Shown piece after piece: positions 54,596-64,000 of a stretch of 64,000 bases of DNA. The notes below the pieces were generated by a model. The model did no database searches and was not told where the DNA came from. It saw only the letters and a program-made list of their open reading frames with translations. Within the stretch, counting starts at the first letter, position 1. Each line of letters begins with the position of its first letter. Source of the stretch: Caulochytrium protostelioides (lineage: Eukaryota; Chytridiomycota; Caulochytriomycetes; Caulochytriales; Caulochytriaceae); contig ML014121.1 in the NCBI GenBank assembly GCA_003615045.1, positions 181,697 to 245,696 of the forward strand, written 5' to 3'. The position numbers were made by a program, and so were the translations under genes.

Positions 54596-57415
54596 TCAAG
54601 CGTCATCTGCGGAGTCGTCGTCAGTCCCCGACTCATCGTCTTCCTCTACCGCTTCGGCGGCATTACCATCGCCATCGTCACTGTCACTGTCACTGCCGCT
54701 ATCGCTGTCACTGTCGCTGTCCTCCCTGTAAAACGAATCCAGGTCGATGACGCGGCGTACGGGCGGCGTCGCTGATGCCGCCGACCCGCTTGCCGGCCCT
54801 AGCATCGAGCGGTTCTGCAGGGCCGCCGAGGATGAAGACGGGCCCGCGGACGCGCCGGGCAGGAAGGCCGTGTTGCCGAACCCGGTGAGCGCGGGGCCTT
54901 GTGAGGCCGCGCTGCCCGCCTGGTGGCGCGCCGCCGCGGTGTCGGCAGCCTGACGGGCCAGATGCGCGGCCTCCGCATGGCGGCGGCCCGCGTCGCCGGC
55001 CGCCCACTCGGGCAGCGGCACGTAGCCGGCGGCGGGCTGACCAAGCACGTGTGAAAGCGTCGTGGGTGCATAGCGCGCGTGGGCGCGAAACAGCAGATCG
55101 GGCATGGCGATGGGTTTGGCGGCCCGCAGCGCCGCACGCGTGCGCCGGGCGAGGTTCGCGGCGCCGTCTGGTGCGACCGTCGAGGACGACGCCCCCGTGG
55201 CCGCAGCGGCGGCGTCGGCAGCGGAGACCGTAGCCGTGAACCGTGGGAGCCCCGCAGCCGTTTGGAGAAATCGCGCACGATCGCGCAGGTCCCAGCAGGC
55301 GTCTCGCGAGGCAAGAGCCAGCGCATACTGCGCCATCAGCTGGATCTGCCGAGTGAGCTCGGGCGACACCGATCCGCCCCGCGGTGATGGCTCCGTGCCC
55401 GTGTTTTCAAGATCGGCGACGGCGGCCCAGACTTTGACCGCCAGATTGATGATTTGGTAGCGAACGGCAACGGCTTCATCGATGAACGTCGTCAACGCGA
55501 GCCGCAATACTTCAGCTGCGAGGCCCAGAGCATGGTCCGCCGCCTCGGCCGCCGTGGTCGTGGACGCCGCATTGACGTTCGATAGCGAGGGTGGCGCCGA
55601 ATGGGCCGACGGCGGCGGCGCGGCATCGTCTGTGCCTGCTTCGCAGACGTATTGCCCGACAAGCCAGAGAATCACGGCTTTGCTTTCGCCCTCAGTCTGC
55701 TGAAAGGACGCGACGAGGCGGCGGACGACGGCCATGCGCTCGTGGGTCGGCGCGGTCTGCACGAGCAGCCGAATGGCCGTGACGGCCTCGGCGGCGATGG
55801 GAGGAGAGGCGCGGCCATGTCGTGCCAGCACGTCCAGCAGGGTCCGCAGGCAGGAGCGCTGGTGCGCCGGGTGCCGCATCGCGAGTCGACCCATCGCGCG
55901 CAACGTCATGGCGAGCACGGCTATGTCATCATCATGGGCGCCATGGGAGGCGTCCCATGCGGGTGTGGACGCTGCGGCAACATCGAGGCGCGGCGTGCTC
56001 GCCCCCGGCGTGGCTGTCGTAGCCAGCGAGCGAGTGCCGGAGCCGGTGCCTAACGCATCTGCGGGAAGCGAGATCCGCTGGATCGTCCACCGGAGCTCGC
56101 GGACGGCGGTCGCGGCGGCGGCCGTGTCGGCTGCATGGACGACGATCTCGAGCAGACGTTCGCGGATGGGCAGCGGGTCGGATTCGTAGACAGTGAAGTG
56201 GCGCATGTACGGCGTCACGAGCTGCGGGTGGTGTTCCGCGATGCGGAGAATCGCGTCGAGAACGAGGCGTTTGGTCGCGGTGTCGGTGTAGAGCAAGCGA
56301 ACAAGGGCCGGGACGATGTGCGCGCGGTCAGCGTTAGTCCCCAGACTGTCGAATACGGCCATCGCGGTGAGCACGACCGACGGGTTGCGGGCCAAAACAA
56401 AGGGGTAGCAGGCATCAATAAACAGCCGCAGATCGGCCGCGCGGGCGGCAGCTGACGATGTGGCGGGCGGGGCTTCGTCTAGGGTCGTTGGCCGCGCTTC
56501 AGGAGTGGCATGTGCGTCATCCTCGGTAAAACAGCGTCGTGCATACCGCATCAGCAACTGCATCATATCGATCTGGCTCCATTCGTCAGCATCGATAAGA
56601 ATCGCACATAACCGGCGATAGACGGGATGCAGCATCGCGTCCATATCCGCATGGGGTTCACCATCGTCGTTGAAACGGCTCTCGCTGGTCTCGTCGTCGT
56701 TGTCGTTGGTATCGTCTTTCGAGACAATTTCGCTGTCCGCCATGATCTGACGGTAGGTGGTGACGGCGTGGCCGACGACGAGGGTGGAGGCGTCGGTCAG
56801 CAGTGTCCGTAGGCAGTCCATCAGCTCGTCGCGGCAAGCGGGGTCCAACGCATAGCACTTGGCAATCGCGGTCGCCGCCGTCCGACGGACATAGGGCGAG
56901 AGGTCCGTGACCGCTTTGCGCAGCGCGACTGTCATGAGGGGCGCAATGACGGGTACGCGGATACTCGACATGACGCGCAACGCCATGGCACGAATCACCG
57001 GATTGCGGTCGGCGATATCGCGCTGGAAGCTATTGATGGACAGCAGCGCCAGATCCGGTTCTGCGTCTGCATACCGCAACAGATAGATATAGACGAGTTT
57101 GCGGAGCTCAAAGGAGGACGATGCGACGTTCTTGACGACGTCCGGAAAGAAATCCGAGACATCGCGGCCCTTCGCGATGAGCGCGATCAAGCGCCGCATC
57201 CCATCTAGTTTGTCTCGCTCAAAACGATTGTTGAGCTGTTGCCGGATCTCATGGAGGCGGTCATCGCTCGTATCATCGAGCCGCGCGCCAACGACAGCGC
57301 TGACAACGGGTAGGCCGGAGTCCCGCGAGCGCTCGAGGATCTCGGAGGTGAGCCGCTTCGATAACCGCGTTGCCTGGGACGCAAGCTGTCCCGCGCGCTG
57401 CAAGTAGTGATCCAT
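54596..57415 (-). CDS. APL6: AP-3 complex subunit beta
   Basis: This 939-residue adaptin is part of the AP-3 coat that sorts cargo from Golgi or endosomes to the vacuole. The N-terminal adaptin trunk is well conserved: IRQQLNNRFERDKLDGMRRL, GRDVSDFFPDVVKNVASSSF, ELRKLVYIYLLRYADAEPDL, ALLSINSFQRDI and SPYVRRTAATAIAKCY. The 'DLALLSIN' repeat with 'FPDVVKNV' is diagnostic of beta-3 rather than beta-1/2. The protein ends in an acidic Ser/Asp-rich stretch like the hinge of AP3B, and no ear domain follows. The protein may therefore end at the hinge, as in some fungal orthologues. The start at 57415 is the first ATG. Confidence 0.88.
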   Translation of the reverse strand: MDHYLQRAGQLASQATRLSKRLTSEILERSRDSGLPVVSAVVGARLDDTSDDRLHEIRQQLNNRFERDKLDGMRRLIALIAKGRDVSDFFPDVVKNVASSSFELRKLVYIYLLRYADAEPDLALLSINSFQRDIADRNPVIRAMALRVMSSIRVPVIAPLMTVALRKAVTDLSPYVRRTAATAIAKCYALDPACRDELMDCLRTLLTDASTLVVGHAVTTYRQIMADSEIVSKDDTNDNDDETSESRFNDDGEPHADMDAMLHPVYRRLCAILIDADEWSQIDMMQLLMRYARRCFTEDDAHATPEARPTTLDEAPPATSSAAARAADLRLFIDACYPFVLARNPSVVLTAMAVFDSLGTNADRAHIVPALVRLLYTDTATKRLVLDAILRIAEHHPQLVTPYMRHFTVYESDPLPIRERLLEIVVHAADTAAAATAVRELRWTIQRISLPADALGTGSGTRSLATTATPGASTPRLDVAAASTPAWDASHGAHDDDIAVLAMTLRAMGRLAMRHPAHQRSCLRTLLDVLARHGRASPPIAAEAVTAIRLLVQTAPTHERMAVVRRLVASFQQTEGESKAVILWLVGQYVCEAGTDDAAPPPSAHSAPPSLSNVNAASTTTAAEAADHALGLAAEVLRLALTTFIDEAVAVRYQIINLAVKVWAAVADLENTGTEPSPRGGSVSPELTRQIQLMAQYALALASRDACWDLRDRARFLQTAAGLPRFTATVSAADAAAAATGASSSTVAPDGAANLARRTRAALRAAKPIAMPDLLFRAHARYAPTTLSHVLGQPAAGYVPLPEWAAGDAGRRHAEAAHLARQAADTAAARHQAGSAASQGPALTGFGNTAFLPGASAGPSSSSAALQNRSMLGPASGSAASATPPVRRVIDLDSFYREDSDSDSDSGSDSDSDDGDGNAAEAVEEDDESGTDDDSADDA

Positions 57416-58076
57416 GACGGCTACTGGTCAACGCCGCCGACGGCGCGGGCGGCGGCGGCGGCCGGTGGCCCACCCGGCTCGGCACAAGGGTCCGGGGGGT
57501 CACCTCCGAGCCACGCAGCGATGTTAGGGTTCTCAGCAACGGCGAGGTCAGGAAAGAAGGCTCCTTCGCGAAGTGGCGCAGCAAGGTATGGATGTCGGTA
57601 TCAGTTGGGATGGAGGAGGATCACCCGGCGCACGCCCCGGGCGGTGGAGAATTGCACGGGGTCTGACGATGGCGAGGCCGAAAACATCCCATAAAAAAAG
57701 GATACTCCATGAATCAAAATCAATAAACGAGGGGCCCATTGGAGCACCCTTTGCTGCAGATCGCGATCCTCATGCCCACGCCTGTCCAGAAACGCGAGGC
57801 AATTGACGCGGGCACGTGGCCATCTCGCCGATCGCCGAGAGCCGGCGATCTTGCCGGTCTGGCGGCTTCGCGCGGTCCACGTCCCGCGCCGCCACGACGC
57901 GTCAGCCGTGGCGCGAGCGTCGGGCCCCCGCCACCGCCGCCACCCCTTCCGGCATCGCGCATCCCACCCGCACCGCACCGCGCGCCATGCTTGGCGCTGA
58001 CCTTTCGCAACGGGCGGCCCGCCATCCCGCTTAGCGGGAAAGGCGCGCCACCGCCGCCTCTGCCGCCGCGTCGTTG

Positions 58077-58125
58077 GGGAGCGGAGCGGAGCGGAGCGGA
58101 GCGGAGTGTGGTGTGGTGTGGTGCG
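58077..58125. repeat. Pentanucleotide repeat (GGAGC)n then (GTGTG)n
   Basis: Five GGAGC units are followed by about three TGTGG units, another block-structured 5-bp array. Confidence 0.85.
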
Positions 58126-58240
58126 GCGGAAACTTGAGCGGGTCTCATGCCTGCGACGCCCCAGTGTGGCCGCGGTCACGACGGCAGCAGTATGCTCTTG
58201 CTGCCGGTCGCGCGCGTCGCCGTCGCCGTCGCCGTCGCCG

Positions 58241-58268
58241 CTCACCGCTCACCGCTCACCGCTCACCG
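58241..58268. repeat. Heptanucleotide repeat (CTCACCG)4
   Basis: Four perfect 7-bp units, preceded by (CGTCGC)n at 58214-58239. It lies about 100 bases upstream of the next gene's ATG, in its leader. Confidence 0.95.
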
Positions 58269-58364
58269 CGTGGCAGCGGACCGTCAAGTTCGACGCCCTT
58301 CCGTCGCTTCCCTATCCCCCTCCCCGCCTCTGTGCTCGTCCACTTCGGGAGGATCGTAGCGGCG

Positions 58365-59574
58365 ATGGCGACGGATCAGCCAGTCGCACTGCGGCTCTCG
58401 GGCTACGAAAGCAGTGACAGCGGTAGAGACAGCGATTCGCTTGCGGACGGTGCACCGGCATGGGCCGATGAGCCAGCAGTCCCCAGTGACGCCGAGGCCG
58501 TGTCGCCGTCGGACGACGTGCACGTGATACGCGAAGGTGACCACGACGACGATCACGACGACGGCGACGACTGCCATGACGGCGTGGAAGAGGACGGCAA
58601 CGTCGAACCGCAGGACCCAGTCAAGGCCATATCACCTGAGGACGGGGCCGACCCCTCGCTCGCTCGCTATGCCGATCCCACGTATGAACCCGATGGCCGT
58701 GAATGTGTCGTTGAAGCGTAAGTAAATGTCGATCGTCATTGACACAGGTACGCGAACGGGAAATTGGACTCGAAACTCACCACGATTTGGAGACGACAGC
58801 AAACGGATTCCCGAGACGATGGTCGCCCTCGTCCTCACGTCGCGCGGGCGCGGGTTATGGATGGACCTGCGCTCCGGCCGGCTGAGCCGGACGATGCCGG
58901 ACGCCGTCGGGCCTGTGGTCGGGGGATTGCTGGCTGAAGGCGATGTCGATGCGGCCGATGCCGACGGCGCCACATATACTTTCGATGTTCATGATACCGA
59001 CGATGCGTTTGCCCCGTATCTTTCCGGGCATGGTGACGACGATGCTTCGCAAAACGATGCGGCGAGGATCGTTGCGGACGCGCCTCAGACCTTAGAGAAG
59101 GACGCGAGACCCTTGACTCAAGCGCCGTCGAAACGGCCACTCTCCCTTGATGCGCTGCTTGGCACGGAAGAAGCTGCGGTCACATCGCCGATGCATCTGC
59201 CGTCCATGACTAAGGAGAAAGGCAAGCTACGTGAATCCGAAGAGTTGGTGGCGCCAGCTTCACTGCCATCGGCCACGACCACACAGACCTCGCTATCGGA
59301 CGTTCCATCGCCGTCGCCGTTTGCCTCACCGGTACCGCTCATGCCGGCGCCTGCAGCGCCCAAGCCGGCCGCGTCGGTCGACCCGCGCCTCGCGCCGCTG
59401 ATCGAACAGTATCTGGCGAGCCATCCGGTGACAACAGCGCCATCGTATGCGACATTTGCGCGGATGCATGTGCGGCAGGCTTGGTTCCGTGCGATTCCGC
59501 TCGCTGATCGGCGACACGCCTTCCTTGCGGCCGCGGCCCAGGCGATCAAGACCCGTTCGCGACGGGGGGCCTGA
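58365..59574 (+). CDS. Acidic hypothetical protein, two exons
   Basis: The start MATDQPVALRLSGYESSDSG lies in exon 1 (58365-58717). Exon 2 is 58800-59574, giving 375 residues. Exon 1 ends in GAAGC|GTAAGT, a canonical donor. The acceptor GACGACAG|C at 58799 restores the frame so that the protein reads CVVEA then KRIPETMVALVLTSRGRGLW. The nearer CACAG at 58747 would break the frame. Exon 1 is rich in Asp, Glu, Ser and His. Exon 2 has a short hydrophobic segment, a Ser/Pro/Ala-rich middle and a helical C-terminus (PLIEQYLASHPVTTAPSYAT, FRAIPLADRRHAFLAAAAQA). I do not recognise the family; the acidic Ser-rich N-terminus suggests a nuclear or regulatory protein, but this is not shown. Confidence 0.6.
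58718..58799 (+). other. Intron of the acidic hypothetical gene (82 nt)
   Basis: GTAAGT donor, CTCAC branch-point-like motif about 20 bases before the ACAG acceptor. It is the only acceptor among those seen that joins the two open frames in phase. Confidence 0.7.
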
Positions 59575-60236
59575 CGGGCGGCCGGGCGTGGCTGTGGCTT
59601 AGAAACTGCGCCCTGCGGGATCCGCCGTGGGCGGCCGCCCGCGGCCGCCGGACTCGCACTCCCCTCGTGCGCCCGCCTTCATGACCCCCTTGGCGCCGTC
59701 TCGCTTGGGAATGGCGGGCCGACGGACAGCTGGCGGCCACGGCTGCTGAAGGAGGGTTGGCGGGGAGATCGGTGGCGTCCAAGCCGCGAGGGCCGAGCCA
59801 GGCCGAGCGGATCAGGCACGGGGCAACCCGTAGGATCCAATACCAGGAGTGAGCCTTCGTGATGGCGGCACAGCTTCATAAGGACCCGACGGACAGTGTC
59901 CTCGACACATCGGCGGCCGTGGCGAACAAGGAAGGGTGGCCGTGCAAAGCGCGTGTCGAGTCGCCATGAATTGTGCTGGAGGACCTTGATGCTCACGCCA
60001 CGTTGGGACTCTGTCGTGGTCTCAGAAATCGGAGCCGCATTTCCGCCGCACTCTCTCACTAGCTCTAGCTGTCGACTTTCCTAGATCGAGCAAATAAACA
60101 TACCACCACTTTGCTGATCCTGGCTCGACCGTCAGCGCTCCCGCTGCGCCATTGTCGTCAACAGCAAGAAGCATATACGCCTGCTGTCAGTCACGAGTCA
60201 CGGGTGCTGCACCGCACATAGTGATCTCATCATACT
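59575..60236. other. Intergenic region upstream of RasGEF and the small minus ORF
   Basis: About 660 bases. A minus-strand frame of 126 codons (59679-60059) has no recognisable domain. No repeats of note. Confidence 0.45.
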
Positions 60237-60467
60237 TCACGCGGTGCAGGTCGATATCGCGAAGATCGGCATTGCACGGTGAGTCCCCTTAAGCTTTCCC
60301 GCCGGGACGCGCCCTTTTCCCTCCACCCCTTGCGTACCCTTCTGAATGGCGAAGCCATCGCGTGCCTGCTTCTGACGACCGCTCTGGACCTTCGCTGCCA
60401 TCGGGAAGGCGCTCTCGCTTGGCCCACGCGGCGACCACGTGGCCGTTGAGGTCTCGGTCGTCGCCAT
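60237..60467 (-). CDS. Possible small basic protein (76 residues)
   Basis: The frame opens at an ATG (60467), with a second ATG at 60401. From there it reads MAAKVQSGRQKQARDGFAIQ, continuing Lys/Arg/Gly-rich. Codon third positions are G/C-rich as in the local genes. An AAGG|GTACGC donor-like site after FAIQK means the true gene could be spliced differently, and the last 20 codons look less protein-like. It is divergent from the RasGEF gene. The family is not recognised; it may be leader DNA only. Confidence 0.3.
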   Translation of the reverse strand: MATTETSTATWSPRGPSESAFPMAAKVQSGRQKQARDGFAIQKGTQGVEGKGRVPAGKLKGTHRAMPIFAISTCTA

Positions 60468-60618
60468 CCTCGTCGCGCCCTCTCACCAGTCTGCGACATC
60501 CACCGGCGTGCGACGCGCTGCTCACACGCTCGCGCCCGCAGGGCCCGAGTGCGCTGCTGCCCGCGACAGGCCGACGTTGGCGGAGGCGACGCCCACGCCT
60601 GCTGGGCCCTCGGCCACG

Positions 60619-63600
60619 ATGCCGGCGCCCGCATCCGCGGCCGGCGGAGCCGCCGCCGCCGCCGCCGCGACCGTCGTCCCCGATCCGCTGCACCCCACGC
60701 TGGACGCCCTGCTCGACCGGCTGACGAGCTTCCCGCCGCCACACGGCGCGCCCGCCGCGGCGCTACCCTCGGATCCCGACTTCGCCGCGCTCTTCCTGCT
60801 GCAGTACCGCCGATTCGCCCTGTCCTGGGAAGTCTTGGAGGGTCTTGTCGCTCGCTTTGATGCGGCCTCGGTGATGGCGATGGACGCCGCTCAGCCTCCT
60901 TCGGCTGACGCGGGCGGATCCCGCTCGAGCCCGATGAGGCATTCCTCGCATGCAGGGGGGTCTGCGGCTTACGCTGCTCCGACGAACGGATCACCCACGC
61001 GACGATCGCAGCACCGGCGCCATCCGCAGGCATTGGCGGACGATGCTGGTAGTCGTGCTCTCGGCGAAGCGGACGCTACCGACCTCGATGGCGACGTTCG
61101 TATCGATGCGGATGCAGATGCGGACGCTGATGTCGATGCCGTGGGCGAGATGCAGGGCGATGGCGACGGCGATGGCAACGCGGATCAGCAGACCAACGAC
61201 ATCGACGGAGACCGTGGCTCACGGCCGCTGACCGCTGACGAGCACGATGTGGCGATGGCGATGGCCGCCCCGTTCGTCGCGCCGTTGCCAACACTGACAC
61301 ATCTCCGCGTCTGTCAGCTGCTGCTGCAGTGGCTTCGCAACTTTTGGGACGACTTTCGGCCATTGCGGATGCGCGTGCTGCTTGCCCTTTTCTGGACGCG
61401 GCTCTACCCACCGACGCCACCCGCAAACTCCGCGGCCGGCGCTCGGCTTTCGCCACGCGACCCGTATGTGGCCATTCGTCATCAAATTGCGCCATATGTC
61501 TTGGGCGCCGTGCCCATCCCGCATCGGAGCGACCTGTTTGGCCTCGACTGGGCCCGTCCCGCGGCCCTGCTCCGCCGCGACCCCACGCACCCCGCGTATA
61601 CCATCACGGCCCCCAGCAGCGGTCGCAGCCGCTCATGGATGCTTGGAACTTCTGATGGCGTCCCGGCGAGCTGCGCCGGTGCCCCCAGCGCGTCGAGCCC
61701 GTCAACCCCGTCCGATCCTGACACACAAGCCCAGCAGCTCATTGCCGCATGGTGTGCTGAAGAGATGGAGGCCCTGCCCGGCGTGCCGGACTTCAGCGAT
61801 CCGGCATTCGCACCGCCGCCTCCGCCGCCATCCAGCGATTCAGACAGCGCCGCCGACAATCCATCTCCTAGCGTGCCGAGCCCGCCGCTGTCGTTGGCGG
61901 AGCAAGAGAACGGCGTGTCTCAAGAAACCGTGGTGCGGGCTTACTTGGCGCAGTGGTATACGGTGCGCGCCGAGTGTCTGCGTGCGAGCGCCGCTGCCGC
62001 CGCGAGGCAGGCCAGCCAAGCCCACGCCGCGGACCCGCCGCCGCCGCCGCCGCCCAAGCCCACGGCGTCGCCGGTCCTCGCGTCGGCGACGGCGCCCGCG
62101 CGTCTGCCCCTGTATACACAGCTCCTGCTGCCACATCCGAACGGCGCCGGGCTGCCGCCTCTGGCGCCTGAGCAGCACACGCAGTTCCTCGCCGCCCTCC
62201 TCAATATGGACCCGAGCGCCGTCGCCGAATCGATGACCCGGCTCGAGCTGCGGCTGTTCGCGGCGATCCGGCCCCGCGACTTGCTCTGGCACCTGTGGAG
62301 CGGCGCCGGCCATGGGCGGCATTACATTCCGCCGCCGCCGCTGGGCACCGCGGCGACCGCCACGACGCCGCCGCAACCGCCGCTGCCGCACAGCCGCCAC
62401 CCACGCATCGCCGCTTCGATCGCCCATTTCAACCGTCTCAGCGCCTTTGCGACACGGCTCGTCCTCACGCCGTCGACGCCGAAACAGCGTGCGAAGGTGC
62501 TGGCGTTCCTGATGCGCGTCTGCGAAGGGCTTGTGGGCGACCCGCACCATCCGCACGGGCCCCTCGACGCCGCGGCCGGCGAGGTCCGTAACTTCAACTC
62601 GGTCATGGCCGTCCTCTCTGGCATGCATGCCGCCGCCGTCCTCAGGCTGCGGCATACGCTCGCGATCCTGCAGCAGCGCGTCTGGGTCGCCACAGCATCC
62701 GGCAGCTCGGGCGGTGGCGGCGGCGGCAGCGGCAGCCATAGTGCGGGTGGCGGTGTAGGGAGCGCCGGCGCCGGCGGCGCTAGCGGCAACGCTGCCAGCG
62801 GTCTCGGCGCCCCCGGCAGCGCGGGCAATAGCGGGTCGGCGTCGGGCGCGCAAAGCGCCTCTGGCGGGCTGGAGGGCGGCGGCGGCGGCTTGAGTGGTGG
62901 CATGACCGGCGATCATCCCAGCACCGGCACCGGTCCCGGCGCGAGCGGCGGGTTGCCTGGGAACAGCGCGGCCGTCAGCGGTGGCAGCGGTGGATCCTCC
63001 GGCGGCGGCGGCGCTGGTGGTGGTGGTGGTGGTGGTGGTGGAAACGCCACATCCGTGCTGACCTCCACCACTGCCGACCGTTGGCGCCGTCTGGAGGGGC
63101 TCATGTCGTCTGAGCGGTCCTTCCGCCGTTTGCGCGCCGCCGTCCGTGCCGCGGGCGCCACCTGCCTGCCCTACCTCGGTGTCATTCTGCGCGACGTGCT
63201 GTACTTGGACGAAGCGAACCGGGACTGCATGATCGAGACGCCCGAAACCAGCAGCACGACCGGCGGTATGACCAGCAGTACGAGCCGCCAGAATCTGGCC
63301 GGCCCGGCGGCGGCTGAGGGCGCCTCGCCATCGCCCTCGGCGTCCACGCCCACGTCCGCGCCCGCGTCGATCGACGGTGCGACCGCGCCATCCGCAGGCC
63401 CGCGTCGCAAAGTCCTGAATCTGCCCAAGTTTCTGCTGCTCGGTGATACGCTGCTCATGCTCGGAAGCTTTCAGACCGCATGCGGGATGGCTATCGCCGG
63501 CGCGGATCTCTCGGCATCGTCGCTCGCCTCGCTCCTCGGTGGGATCGGCACCGGCACTGGCCATCCCGTTACATCTCTGGGCCGCGGGCCCTCCTGGCCG

Positions 63601-63948
63601 CATCCTTTCGCCCTGCCGGGCCTGCCCAACCCTGTCGCATCGTCTGCCGCGCCGACCTCCGATGCGGCGGCGCTGGACGCCCATCTGGCGGCGTGGATGC
63701 AGCGTCTGACGCCGTGGACTGACGAGGAAGCCTATGCGCGATCGCTCGAGCTTGAGCCGCGTGAGTCGCGCGAGCCGCGCCATGAGACGCGGGACACCCG
63801 CGGCGGCGACAGCCAGCACCACCACCACCACCACCACTCAAGTGCCACGTCATCCGGGAGCAGCCATGGCGTCAATGGGATGGTCGGCGGCGGCACGGGC
63901 CGCGACGCGTCGGCTTCCGAGCGCGCCCGTGCAGGTGTCGAAGCCTGA
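60619..63948 (+). CDS. Ras guanine-nucleotide exchange factor (CDC25-like RasGEF)
   Basis: This 1109-residue protein is predicted to activate a Ras-type GTPase. The RasGEF N-terminal (REM) region shows FLLQYRRFALSWEVLEGLVA (about residues 57-76), then an acidic (DA)n insertion, then VCQLLLQWLRNFWDDFRP (about residue 228). The catalytic region begins near residue 520 (SMTRLELRLFAAIRPRDLLW) and continues with RIAASIAHFNRLSAFATRLV, the EVRNFNSVMAVLSGMHAAAV helix and PYLGVILRDVLYLDEAN. A Gly/Ser-rich low-complexity stretch of about 115 residues interrupts the catalytic domain between the NFNSV helix and the PYLG block. There is no visible SH3 domain. A poly-His run lies near the C-terminus. The ATG at 60619 is the first in frame; the open frame extends 60 codons further upstream without an ATG. 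Confidence 0.88.
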   Translation: MPAPASAAGGAAAAAAATVVPDPLHPTLDALLDRLTSFPPPHGAPAAALPSDPDFAALFLLQYRRFALSWEVLEGLVARFDAASVMAMDAAQPPSADAGGSRSSPMRHSSHAGGSAAYAAPTNGSPTRRSQHRRHPQALADDAGSRALGEADATDLDGDVRIDADADADADVDAVGEMQGDGDGDGNADQQTNDIDGDRGSRPLTADEHDVAMAMAAPFVAPLPTLTHLRVCQLLLQWLRNFWDDFRPLRMRVLLALFWTRLYPPTPPANSAAGARLSPRDPYVAIRHQIAPYVLGAVPIPHRSDLFGLDWARPAALLRRDPTHPAYTITAPSSGRSRSWMLGTSDGVPASCAGAPSASSPSTPSDPDTQAQQLIAAWCAEEMEALPGVPDFSDPAFAPPPPPPSSDSDSAADNPSPSVPSPPLSLAEQENGVSQETVVRAYLAQWYTVRAECLRASAAAAARQASQAHAADPPPPPPPKPTASPVLASATAPARLPLYTQLLLPHPNGAGLPPLAPEQHTQFLAALLNMDPSAVAESMTRLELRLFAAIRPRDLLWHLWSGAGHGRHYIPPPPLGTAATATTPPQPPLPHSRHPRIAASIAHFNRLSAFATRLVLTPSTPKQRAKVLAFLMRVCEGLVGDPHHPHGPLDAAAGEVRNFNSVMAVLSGMHAAAVLRLRHTLAILQQRVWVATASGSSGGGGGGSGSHSAGGGVGSAGAGGASGNAASGLGAPGSAGNSGSASGAQSASGGLEGGGGGLSGGMTGDHPSTGTGPGASGGLPGNSAAVSGGSGGSSGGGGAGGGGGGGGGNATSVLTSTTADRWRRLEGLMSSERSFRRLRAAVRAAGATCLPYLGVILRDVLYLDEANRDCMIETPETSSTTGGMTSSTSRQNLAGPAAAEGASPSPSASTPTSAPASIDGATAPSAGPRRKVLNLPKFLLLGDTLLMLGSFQTACGMAIAGADLSASSLASLLGGIGTGTGHPVTSLGRGPSWPHPFALPGLPNPVASSAAPTSDAAALDAHLAAWMQRLTPWTDEEAYARSLELEPRESREPRHETRDTRGGDSQHHHHHHHSSATSSGSSHGVNGMVGGGTGRDASASERARAGVEA

Positions 63949-64000
63949 AGAAACATTATACGCTCAGCCTGCGGCATCCTGCGACCGGCATACCAAAAAT

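Larger units (their letters stand above)
57416..58364. other. Divergent promoter region, AP-3 beta and acidic hypothetical gene
   Basis: About 950 bases. It contains (GGAGC)5 with GTGTG units at 58077-58125 and (CTCACCG)4 at 58241-58268. A T-rich/A-rich stretch lies near 57690-57730. No gene seen. Confidence 0.5.

Overview
The window is GC-rich nuclear DNA from a fungus. It encodes a Chs7-type chitin synthase export chaperone, a sphingolipid delta-4 desaturase, a Ser/Thr-rich single-pass wall-sensor-like protein and a fungal-style SAICAR synthetase. Most genes are single long ORFs. Only two introns could be placed with confidence (147 nt and 82 nt), both with canonical donors. Coding third positions are strongly G/C, and low-complexity tracts (Ala, Gly, Asp, Ser/Gly repeats) occur inside otherwise conserved domains. 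A GC-rich early-diverging (zoosporic) fungus is a reasonable guess, but that is inference and no species is claimed.

Layout. 0-11 kb: mitochondrial ribosomal protein mL38, Chs7, omega-amidase (Nit2), ATP11, methionine-R-sulfoxide reductase and a Yippee-like zinc protein. 12-24 kb: a very large CPSF-A/MMS1/DDB1-like propeller protein, guanylate kinase and a 1605-residue coiled-coil protein. 24-28 kb: 4.4 kb without a convincing gene. 28-35 kb: sphingolipid desaturase, a mitochondrial PP2C phosphatase and an unrecognised 814-residue protein. 36.9-37.5 kb: decayed Fanzor/TnpB-like relic, followed by ribosomal protein eL43. 41-47.5 kb: Mid2/WSC-like membrane sensor, second Fanzor-like relic on the opposite strand, and an MFS sugar transporter. 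48.2-50.3 kb: truncated Ty3/gypsy retrotransposon (LTR, broken gag, protease). 51-64 kb: Fis1, spliced SAICAR synthetase (ADE1), a 5'-truncated m3C tRNA methyltransferase relic, AP-3 beta subunit, an acidic hypothetical protein with one intron, and a RasGEF.

Most genes are housekeeping and show no operon-like grouping. Several relate to mitochondria (mL38, ATP11, possibly MsrB, PP2C, Fis1) and several to secretion or the cell surface (Chs7, AP-3 beta, the Mid2-like sensor, the sugar transporter, sphingolipid desaturation). The most notable non-housekeeping signal is the pair of Fanzor-like relics. They lie on opposite strands about 8 kb apart and stay alignable past their stop codons, as expected for one mobile-element family with a conserved right end.
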